DNA of 64,000 nucleotides from Betaproteobacteria bacterium (lineage in GTDB: Bacteria; Pseudomonadota; Gammaproteobacteria; Burkholderiales; Rhodocyclaceae): NCBI GenBank assembly GCA_009777245.1, contig WRMF01000004.1:62001-126000 (forward strand). Direction: 5' to 3'. The first letter of the stretch is position 1. Every line of letters begins with the position of its first letter. The notes under the pieces were generated by a model. The model saw nothing but the letters and a program-made list of their open reading frames with translations, was not told the DNA's origin and searched no databases. Position numbers and translations under genes: made by a program. This document shows positions 1-6,345 of the stretch, piece by piece.

Positions 1-1
1 C

Positions 2-277
2 GCCAAATTCGCATCCGAAATCGGCAAGAAGTTTGACGAAACTCTGGATCAGGTGGTCGGCACGGGAGGGCGTATTGATTCGAGCAGGGACAGCATCAAC
101 TCAAGCATCAGGATGCTGGAAAAACAGGCCGAAGCGATGGAAAAACGAATGGAGTTGGTCGAGGCTCGTTATCGCGCCCAATTTACCGCGCTGGATACTC
201 TGGTCGCCAAGATGAACTCCACCAGCAGTTGGCTGGCGCAAACGCTGGCGGGCATGGCGCCAAGCAATACTTCCTGA
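2..277 (+). CDS. fliD: Flagellar hook-associated protein 2 (FliD), C-terminal end, 5' truncated by window
   Basis: The reading frame is open from base 2 and stops at 275-277, giving about 91 residues. The fragment is a heptad-rich helix with a run around EKRMELVEARYRAQFTALDT, then a tail ending in QTLAGMAPSNTS. This is the characteristic C-terminal coiled coil of FliD, the cap protein at the tip of the flagellar filament that directs flagellin assembly. FliD forms a pentameric cap by packing these helices together. The rest of the gene, and any fliS or fliT neighbours, lie outside the window. A strong terminator follows 27 bases downstream, so this is the end of its transcript. Confidence 0.85.
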   Translation, partial: AKFASEIGKKFDETLDQVVGTGGRIDSSRDSINSSIRMLEKQAEAMEKRMELVEARYRAQFTALDTLVAKMNSTSSWLAQTLAGMAPSNTS

Positions 278-303
278 CCGGACGCAATTCCTGACCAAAC
301 GCG

Positions 304-332
304 AAAAAGCGGGCATTACGCCCGCTTTTTTT
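304..332 (+). terminator. Rho-independent terminator after fliD
   Basis: A stem aaaagcgggc (305-314) pairs with gcccgctttt (320-329) around a 5-base loop and is followed by a T run. It closes the fliD transcript. It may also work in reverse for the toxin-antitoxin operon that ends at 338, because an A run precedes the stem. Confidence 0.85.
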
Positions 333-337
333 GCCGG

Positions 338-724
338 TTAGACATGCCTGATCGAATCGCCGTATTGGGCAACCAGAGGATCAACCGTCAACAGCGTAAT
401 CCCTTCGCTCAAGGATTGCGCTACCAGGAGGCGATCGAACGGATCCTTGTGCAGCGGCGGCAACCCGGTCACAGCGACCGAATGGATGCCTGTCACCGGC
501 AATTCAATGTAGCCGTTGTCAATCAGGGAGCGCCGGATGATACGCGCGTCCGCCCGAAAATCCTCGCGCCCAAGTCCTTGCTTTACGGCGATTTCCCACA
601 GGCTGGCGGCGCTGAACAGTAATTCGTTCCCGGTATCCTCAATCAACGCCCGCGCAGGACGAGGCAAATTGTGAGGCTCGCCCAAAGCCCATAACAAGAG
701 GCGGGTATCAAGAAGCAGCTTCAT
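338..724 (-). CDS. vapC: PIN-domain toxin, VapC-like ribonuclease
   Basis: 128 residues, the usual size for VapC toxins, which are Mg-dependent ribonucleases that cleave RNA when not bound by antitoxin. The PIN-fold acidic residues are visible: D6 in MKLLLDT, E44 in SLWEIAVK, D97 in HKDPFDRLLVAQ and D115 in LLTVDP. Many close relatives begin with LLLDTHLLLW; here residue 8 is Arg instead of His. That does not affect the acidic site but is a small departure. The ATG overlaps the antitoxin stop by four bases (ATGA), so the pair is translationally coupled. The target RNA cannot be predicted. Confidence 0.88.
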   Translation of the reverse strand: MKLLLDTRLLLWALGEPHNLPRPARALIEDTGNELLFSAASLWEIAVKQGLGREDFRADARIIRRSLIDNGYIELPVTGIHSVAVTGLPPLHKDPFDRLLVAQSLSEGITLLTVDPLVAQYGDSIRHV

Positions 725-966
725 GAGGCAAGCCCAAAAAACTGCCCGATTTCCGAGCCGCCCATCCGATCAAAATCGTCCGGCACGGAAATTTCTCCGG
801 CAAGACACCCCAGACGCCGCGCCTGACTTTCAAGAGGCGCATCCAGAGGGACGACTTTAACCAGAGGTTTTGCCGCCTTGGCGATAATAAAGGGTTCGCC
901 GTCAATAACCTGCTGGACAAGCCGGGAGAGATGCGTCTTGGCTTCGTGGATATTGATAATTTTCAT
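721..966 (-). CDS. Phd/YefM-family antitoxin
   Basis: 81 residues. The N-terminal half, with IHEAKTHLSRLV, a central GEPFIIAKAAKPLVKVVP strand and an acidic C-terminal tail, matches Phd/YefM antitoxins. In this family the N-terminus dimerises and binds the operon's own promoter, and the flexible C-terminus wraps and inhibits the toxin. It is the first gene of a two-gene minus-strand operon with the PIN toxin and is probably autoregulated. Antitoxins of this type are commonly annotated VapB or Phd; the exact name is not determined by the sequence. Confidence 0.85.
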   Translation of the reverse strand: MKIINIHEAKTHLSRLVQQVIDGEPFIIAKAAKPLVKVVPLDAPLESQARRLGCLAGEISVPDDFDRMGGSEIGQFFGLAS

Positions 967-1262
967 GGTTCGCTCCCGATAGACTAAGTTCCGCTAGACT
1001 GGTTCAGTTATTCGGTTTTGTCAAGTCGCTGTATGGGGTCACGCCTTTGGCGCTGCGGGTGGTTGTTGAGGAGGCATTGTATAGCCATTCCCGTAAATAA
1101 TAGGGAGCGTGTTGCGCCGGGAGTTTGTCGGATATATAACGCCCTGAACGAAACTGTGCTTGGCGCGTGTTCACATTCTGTTACATTTATTCACGATTCC
1201 TAACACTCATTCAAGCCGCCGGTCTCTATACTTGCCCTCGTCTTTTACATAAGGAGCGCATC
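967..1262. other. Divergent intergenic region, no gene seen
   Basis: About 296 bases between the antitoxin and the ferric-reductase gene, which are transcribed away from each other, so both promoters should lie here. Short frames exist (for example from 1018) but show no family features or convincing ribosome-binding site. The only clear signal is the Shine-Dalgarno sequence aaggagc at about 1250-1257 serving the downstream ATG. Confidence 0.6.
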
Positions 1263-2612
1263 ATGAAACCCATTAAATACGCGCTGGTCGGCGTTCTTGC
1301 GCTGATAACGGCGCTTTGGTCGCTGTCTGATACCATGTTTCCCGAACAGATAACCTGGTTTGCCTTGCGTAAGCCCATAGTGCAGTATTCCGGCATCATT
1401 GCCATTGTTGCGATGAGTCTGGCGATGATTTTGGCGACGCGCCCCGTCTGGCTGGAAAAGCCTTTGGACGGGTTGGACAAGATGTATCGCCTGCATAAGT
1501 GGCTTGGCATCACGGCTCTCTCAAGCGCGGTCGTTCATTGGTGGTTTGCCAAGGGCACGAAATGGATGGTGGGTTGGGGATGGCTGGCGCGCCCGGAGCG
1601 CGGCAAGCGCCCGGAAATTGATCCCGCTACCCTTGAAGGCTGGCTGATTACCCAGCGCCACCATGCGGAAATAATCGGCGAGTGGGCATTTTACGTCGCT
1701 GCGATTTTGCTCGTGCTGGCTCTCATCAAATGGTTTCCATATCATTGGTTTGCCAAGACGCATAAATGGCTGGCAGCCCTTTTCCTGGGTTTCGTCTTTC
1801 ACAGTTTCGTGCTGATGAATTTCTCGTACTGGACAGAGCCTGTCGGGATTGTGGTTGCGCTTTGCCTGATTGCGGGCACGGTTTCCGCCGTCCTCGTCCT
1901 GCTGGGCAAAGTCGGCAAGCAGCGAAAAGTCGCGGGCAAGGTCGCCGCGCTCAAACATTACCCGGAGGCGGCGACGCTGGAAGTTACCATCGAGCTTGAA
2001 TCCGGCTGGCGGGGACACGCAGCGGGACAGTTTGCCTTCGTCACCTTTGCCGACAAGCCGCATCCTTTCACCATTGCCTCGGCCTGGGACAAGGAAAAAG
2101 GCAGCCGGTTGGTGTTTCTCATCAAGGCGTTGGGAGACTATACCGAAGCCTTGCCCAGGACGTTACAGATCGGACAGTCGGCAGTTGTGGAGGGGCCTTA
2201 CGGACGCTTTACCTTCGATGGCAGCCGGGCGCGGCAAATCTGGGTGGGAGCGGGTTGCGGCGTTACCCCTTTCCTCGCCAAGCTAGAGGCGTTGGCAAAA
2301 GAACGCGGGACAACCGCAGACGTTTCTGACCAGCCCATTGATCTGTTTCACCCCGTTGCCGTGTGTCCGCCCGATATGGAGCAAAAACTCAAGGAAGCCG
2401 CAGAGGCGGCGGGCGTTCGCCTGCATCTTATTGTCAGCCCGCGCGACGGTTTTTTGACCGGGGAGCGAATCAGATCACTGGTTCCCGATTGGAAAAATGC
2501 CAGCCTCTGGTTCTGCGGCCCCGCAGCCTTCGGACAGACACTGCGCGCCGATTTCGCCGCGCAAGGCGTGTCTCTAAGCAATTTCCATCAGGAACTCTTT
2601 GAAATGCGTTAG
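1263..2612 (+). CDS. Ferric reductase-like transmembrane flavohaem oxidoreductase
   Basis: 449 residues from the ATG at 1263, chosen because aaggagc precedes it; the upstream open frame is not protein-like. About six membrane segments fill residues 5-215. Paired histidines H78/H92 and H167/H180 are spaced as expected for two b-haem ligands. A flavin-binding strand motif HPFTIAS follows at 267-273, and a nucleotide motif VGAGCGVTPF at 328-337 begins the NAD(P)H domain. The family (ferric reductase / NADPH oxidase, FAD_binding_8 and NAD_binding_6) moves electrons from cytosolic NAD(P)H across the membrane to an acceptor such as Fe(III) or oxygen. The acceptor here is unknown. The gene stands alone and converges on hypE. 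Confidence 0.85.
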   Translation: MKPIKYALVGVLALITALWSLSDTMFPEQITWFALRKPIVQYSGIIAIVAMSLAMILATRPVWLEKPLDGLDKMYRLHKWLGITALSSAVVHWWFAKGTKWMVGWGWLARPERGKRPEIDPATLEGWLITQRHHAEIIGEWAFYVAAILLVLALIKWFPYHWFAKTHKWLAALFLGFVFHSFVLMNFSYWTEPVGIVVALCLIAGTVSAVLVLLGKVGKQRKVAGKVAALKHYPEAATLEVTIELESGWRGHAAGQFAFVTFADKPHPFTIASAWDKEKGSRLVFLIKALGDYTEALPRTLQIGQSAVVEGPYGRFTFDGSRARQIWVGAGCGVTPFLAKLEALAKERGTTADVSDQPIDLFHPVAVCPPDMEQKLKEAAEAAGVRLHLIVSPRDGFLTGERIRSLVPDWKNASLWFCGPAAFGQTLRADFAAQGVSLSNFHQELFEMR

Positions 2613-2633
2613 GAATGGCGGCGCTGTCCTAAC
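2608..2633. terminator. Inverted repeat between convergent genes (candidate weak terminator)
   Basis: gttagga (2608-2614) and tcctaac (2627-2633) form a 7-bp stem across the stops of the ferric-reductase gene and hypE. There is no good T run on either side, so termination is only a guess. Confidence 0.3.
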
Positions 2634-3708
2634 AAATTCTCGGCAACGGGTCGCCGGACAGCCAATCCAAAATCAGGCGGCCTCCAAGGCGGGTTCGCAA
2701 CTCTACCAGAGGGCGCGTATCGGAAACAATCCCTATAGTTCCGATACGCGCCGCGTTTTTCCCTAACGGATGCGCGCGCATAACAGCCAGCGCGGCATCC
2801 GCCGCAGCTTCCGGGCAAACTACAACCAGTTTGCCCTCATTGGCAAGATAGAAGGGATCAATCCCCAGAAATTCGCAGGCGGCTGCGACTTCGGGCAAAA
2901 CCGGAATAGCGGCTTCTTCCAGCAACATTCCGACTCCGGACTGAAAGGTAATCTCATTGACAGTAGCGCCCAGGCCGCCGCGCGTAGGATCGCGCAGCGC
3001 ATGAATCTCTATTCCGGCGGCAAAAAGTCTGGCGATAAGGTCATGAAGAGGAGCGGCGTCGGAAACCACGGAAGAGACAAACCCCATTCCCGCCTCAAGA
3101 CCATTCATGTCGGCGCGCGCGCTCATGATCGCCATGCCGTGATCGCCCATAGTGCCGGAAACAAGGACAGCATCATTCGGCTTTGCGCCCGCCCCGGTGG
3201 GCGCGATTCCTTCCGGCAATGCTCCTGCCCCGGTCGTAATGATAAATATGCCGTCGCCCTTGCCTTTTTCCACAACCTTGGTGTCGCCGGTAACGATGGC
3301 GACATTCGCTTCCCGCGCCGCCTTCGCCATGCTCGCCGCAATCCGGTCAAGGTCGGCAAGCGGGAAACCCTCCTCCAGAATGAATGCGGCTGCAAGCCAG
3401 AGCGGACGCGCCCCCATGACCGCAACGTCATTGACCGTGCCGAAAACAGACAACATGCCGATGTCCCCGCCGGGGAAAAAAATAGGCGAGACCACATGCG
3501 CGTCGGTCGCCATAACCAGACGCTCGTTCAAACCAAGGGACGGCAATACCGCGCCGTCATCTCCGGTTCCGATCATTTGAAAATGGCGGGCGAAAATTTC
3601 CTCGATCAGTTGCGCCATCGCCTTGCCGCCCGCGCCGTGGATTAGCTCGACCCGACCCGCCGCCTTGTCCAGCGGCCTCACGCCAGAAAGACGGACATGC
3701 GCGTTCAT
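2629..3708 (-). CDS. hypE: Hydrogenase maturation protein HypE (carbamoyl dehydratase)
   Basis: 359 residues, full length. It has the AIR-synthase/PurM-like fold signatures IHGAGGKAMAQLI and GTGDDGAV near the N-terminus and an ATP-binding stretch VTGDTKVVEKGKGDG. It ends in PRIC, the conserved C-terminal cysteine motif. In [NiFe]-hydrogenase assembly HypF carbamoylates that cysteine and HypE dehydrates it to thiocyanate, the source of the active-site cyanide ligand. The C-terminal motif argues for true HypE rather than a paralogue. It is the last gene of a minus-strand run, overlapping the hydrolase stop by ATGA. No hypA-D, hypF or hydrogenase structural genes lie in this window, which is unusual. 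Confidence 0.93.
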   Translation of the reverse strand: MNAHVRLSGVRPLDKAAGRVELIHGAGGKAMAQLIEEIFARHFQMIGTGDDGAVLPSLGLNERLVMATDAHVVSPIFFPGGDIGMLSVFGTVNDVAVMGARPLWLAAAFILEEGFPLADLDRIAASMAKAAREANVAIVTGDTKVVEKGKGDGIFIITTGAGALPEGIAPTGAGAKPNDAVLVSGTMGDHGMAIMSARADMNGLEAGMGFVSSVVSDAAPLHDLIARLFAAGIEIHALRDPTRGGLGATVNEITFQSGVGMLLEEAAIPVLPEVAAACEFLGIDPFYLANEGKLVVVCPEAAADAALAVMRAHPLGKNAARIGTIGIVSDTRPLVELRTRLGGRLILDWLSGDPLPRIC

Positions 3709-4589
3709 GTCTCAACTTTTTCGATAAAGGCGGCGATATGCTCAATGACCATATCGCCATAGCTCAAATGCGGAAAATGACCGCAGTTCTCCACAACGAC
3801 CAATTCAGTATGCGGGGCGTATCGCTTAACTCCTTCGATTTGTTCCAGCGTCGCGTATTCATCCTCGCGTCCCTGAATCGCCAGAATCGGGCAGGCGATT
3901 TGCTCCAGTTCCGCCGCGATGTTCCAGTCCCGCCGCCCCGGATCCGTCCAGACTTTGTGCCATCCGTAAAAAACGGAATCCGAATCCTGGTGATAACGCG
4001 CAAGTTTGCCGCGAAACTCGCTTGTTTCATAAGCGTGCCGCGCCTCTTCAATACCGGCAAGGCAAATATCCTCGACAAAATAATGGGGCGCGATGACGAC
4101 AATGCCGGCGAGCGCCGCAACCTTTCTTGCCGCAGCCAAAAGGGCGATAGTGCCGCCGTCGCTGTGTCCTATCAGCCAGGGACGCTCGATATTCAGCGCG
4201 TCCAGAAAGGCGGGCAGGGTATCCGAGGCTTCATGCTCAAGATAATCGGGCAAAAGCGGCTCATCATGCGGACGAGGCGTTGACGCGCCGTAGCCGTAAC
4301 GGGAATAGGCAACGCCGCGCCGCATGAGACGCTCGCACAGGCTTTGCGGAAAATTCCGCCAAAGGGCTATCGAACCCAATCCTTCATGCAGAAAAACAAG
4401 CGGGGCGGCAACCCTCTCCCTCTCCCTCGCCCCCTCTCCCGCAAGCGGGAGAGGGGATTCGCACCCTTTCCCGCTTGCGGGAGAGGTGACATCAAATGTA
4501 CTCACTTGAACCGAAGCCGCTCTATCAGGCGTAAACCAGAGGTATTCCAGTTCCTGTCTTTTACGCGAAGTGGTAATAGAAATAGTCAT
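3705..4589 (-). CDS. Alpha/beta-fold hydrolase with an in-frame palindromic-repeat insertion
   Basis: 294 residues from the ATG at 4589, which lies 18 bases after the aldolase stop; the frame extends up to a TTG at 4607. The fold is supported by FLHEGLGS (oxyanion region, about 66-73), the nucleophile elbow GHSDGG with S143, an acid candidate in GREDEY and the C-terminal histidine in NCGHFPH. The substrate is unknown; relatives include small esterases and haloperoxidase-like hydrolases. Residues 36-61, rich in PLPLAGEGARERER, are encoded by a REP-like palindromic repeat (4407-4484) between the first strands of the fold. The family does not need this stretch. The gene sits between the aldolase and hypE in a tight run. 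Confidence 0.8.
   Translation of the reverse strand: MTISITTSRKRQELEYLWFTPDRAASVQVSTFDVTSPASGKGCESPLPLAGEGARERERVAAPLVFLHEGLGSIALWRNFPQSLCERLMRRGVAYSRYGYGASTPRPHDEPLLPDYLEHEASDTLPAFLDALNIERPWLIGHSDGGTIALLAAARKVAALAGIVVIAPHYFVEDICLAGIEEARHAYETSEFRGKLARYHQDSDSVFYGWHKVWTDPGRRDWNIAAELEQIACPILAIQGREDEYATLEQIEGVKRYAPHTELVVVENCGHFPHLSYGDMVIEHIAAFIEKVET
4407..4484. repeat. REP-like palindromic repeat inserted in the hydrolase coding region
   Basis: Contains cccctctcccgcaagcggga (from 4431) directly followed by a second palindrome, cccgcttgcggga. The same ctcccgc-aa-gcgggag core occurs in the intergenic repeats at 40707-40729 and 40741-40857. The length is a multiple of three and the frame stays open. 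Confidence 0.75.
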
Positions 4590-4607
4590 GATGATTGACC
4601 AGAACAA

Positions 4608-5264
4608 TCAGCCCGGCGGCGTAATTCCGGCGGCGTAATCCTTGAAGCGGAGCAGAGCGTCCGCCATGTCTTTCGGACTAAGTAGAGTTGGTTCACCAAT
4701 CTGGCAGGCCAGCGCGTAATGTTGGCAGAGCGTTTCCAGTTCCTGCCCGACCAGAAGCGCAGCCGCCGGATCATGAGCGCATACGACCATGCCGTGATTG
4801 GCGAGCAGGCAGGCTGTGCGATCTCGCATGGCTTCCCCCGCATATTCAGAAAGCGTTTGACTGCCGAAAGGCGCATAGGGAGCGCAGCGCACCGTATCGC
4901 CGCCGAAACGGGCAATCATGTAATGAAAGGGCGGAATATCGCGGTTAAGGCAGGCAAGCGCGGTGGCATACGGAGAATGCGCGTGAAGTACCGCGCCGAC
5001 ATCAGGCTTTGCGTAGAGGCCACGGTGAAGCCGCCATTCCGACGAGGGTTTTCGCCCTTCTGAATCCCATTCTCCGGCGAGCGAAACCCAGGGAATATCA
5101 TCTGAAGTCAACCCTTCGTAAGCCATGCCGCTCGGCGTGATGTAAAACCCCGACGCTCCGTCCTTATCCATGCGGCAACTCAAATTGCCGCTCACCCCCG
5201 GCATAAGCCCGGAAGCGACGGCGGACAGGGCAACCCTTATGAGTTCGGCGCGTAAATCAGACAT
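4608..5264 (-). CDS. Class II (zinc) aldolase, FucA/AraD/MtnB family
   Basis: 218 residues from the ATG at 5264, which overlaps the mtnA end by 8 bases; a longer start at 5306 would add a non-conserved tail inside mtnA. The active-site pattern of fuculose-1-phosphate aldolase is intact: acid/base E76 in SSEWRLH, zinc ligands H94 and H96 in LHAHSPYA, and H157 in ANHGMV. These enzymes cleave ketose-1-phosphates to dihydroxyacetone phosphate and an aldehyde. Placed directly after mtnA, the likely substrate is 5-methylthioribulose-1-phosphate or 5-deoxyribulose-1-phosphate, as in the DHAP shunt. Family membership is clear. The substrate is inferred from context, and MtnB dehydratase activity is an alternative. 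Confidence 0.88.
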   Translation of the reverse strand: MSDLRAELIRVALSAVASGLMPGVSGNLSCRMDKDGASGFYITPSGMAYEGLTSDDIPWVSLAGEWDSEGRKPSSEWRLHRGLYAKPDVGAVLHAHSPYATALACLNRDIPPFHYMIARFGGDTVRCAPYAPFGSQTLSEYAGEAMRDRTACLLANHGMVVCAHDPAAALLVGQELETLCQHYALACQIGEPTLLSPKDMADALLRFKDYAAGITPPG

Positions 5265-6345
5265 GGGTATTTTTTTCGGGGAAAAGCTCCGCCAACGCGG
5301 CGGCATTGGGGGCGCAAACGCCGCGCTCGGTTATGATAGCGGTTATAAATTCCGCCGGGGTAATGTCAAAGGCCGGATTATAGATTGCGGTAGCGTCAAA
5401 GGCGTGTTGCAGCTTTCCGTAGTTGCCGTTCTTGTCCTGACCGCAGACGTAGCGCATTTCATCGTCATTGCGGATTTCAAGCGGAATGTCCTTGCCTGTT
5501 CTGGCGGTAAAGTCAAATGTGCCGCCGGGAGCAGCGACATAGAATTTTGTGCCGCAATGCCGCGCCGCAATAGCTTTCAGACTTGTTCCTATCTTGTTGG
5601 CGACATCGCCGTTGGCGGCGATTCGGTCTGCGCCGACGATTATCGCGTCTATCCGCCCTTCAAGGAGCAAAAGACCCGCGGCATTGTCGGCAATCAGGGT
5701 ATGCGGCGCTCCCGCTTCAAGCAATTCCCAGGCGGTCAACAGCCCCTGATTGCGCGGACGGGTTTCCGAAACCCAGACATGCGCTTCCAGGTTTTCTTCC
5801 CTGCCGACGTAGACGGGAGCGAGCGCAGTGCCATATCCGGCAGTGGCAAGCCAGCCCGCGTTGCAATGCGTCATCAGTTGCAAGGTACGATTCCGCCCGG
5901 TTTCTGCAAGCGAGCGCAAAAGAGCCAGACCATGTTCGCCGATTTTCCGGTTTTGCCGGATGTCTTCTTCGGCAATCGCGTCGGCTTCCGCCCAGGCTGC
6001 GGTTGCGCGTTCGGCAATCGGCAAAGGGCTTAAACGCTCGCACATTCTTCGCAACGCCCAGGAGAGATTGACGGCAGTCGGACGCGCGGCGGAAAGACGC
6101 GCGGCGGCAGCGTCCATCGCCTTGTTGCTTGCGCCCGCCCCAAGGCCGAGCGCCAATCCGTAGGCGGCTACGATTCCGATCAACGGCGCGCCCCGTACCT
6201 GCATATTGCTGATTGCGAACAGCGCGTCATCAGCAGAATCAAGACGCAGCCAGTGTTTACGGTAGGGCAAAATGGTCTGGTCGAGAATTTCAATCCGCTC
6301 CCGACCGTTCTCGCGCAGGCGGCGCAGAGGGCTTAACGTGGTCAT
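5257..6345 (-). CDS. mtnA: S-methyl-5-thioribose-1-phosphate isomerase (MtnA)
   Basis: 362 residues from the ATG at 6345, which overlaps the glnE stop by ATGA; an upstream frame to 6375 lies inside glnE. Key motifs are RGAPLIG (51-57), MTHCNAGWLAT with catalytic C161, and VGADRIAANGDVANKIGT with D240. The C-terminal pattern NPAFDITPAEFITAIITERGV is also typical. The enzyme isomerises 5-methylthioribose-1-phosphate, and 5-deoxyribose-1-phosphate in some bacteria, to the ribulose form. It is paired with a class II aldolase. No MTA phosphorylase, MTR kinase or later Mtn enzymes are in the window. Confidence 0.93.
   Translation of the reverse strand: MTTLSPLRRLRENGRERIEILDQTILPYRKHWLRLDSADDALFAISNMQVRGAPLIGIVAAYGLALGLGAGASNKAMDAAAARLSAARPTAVNLSWALRRMCERLSPLPIAERATAAWAEADAIAEEDIRQNRKIGEHGLALLRSLAETGRNRTLQLMTHCNAGWLATAGYGTALAPVYVGREENLEAHVWVSETRPRNQGLLTAWELLEAGAPHTLIADNAAGLLLLEGRIDAIIVGADRIAANGDVANKIGTSLKAIAARHCGTKFYVAAPGGTFDFTARTGKDIPLEIRNDDEMRYVCGQDKNGNYGKLQHAFDATAIYNPAFDITPAEFITAIITERGVCAPNAAALAELFPEKNTHV

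Noticed and set aside
1018-1203. 61-codon frame before the ferric-reductase gene
   Set aside because: No ribosome-binding site and composition unlike protein; probably part of the promoter region.
2770-3645. 291-codon plus-strand frame opposite hypE
   Set aside because: It is the antisense shadow of a clear hypE gene; high G+C keeps such frames open.
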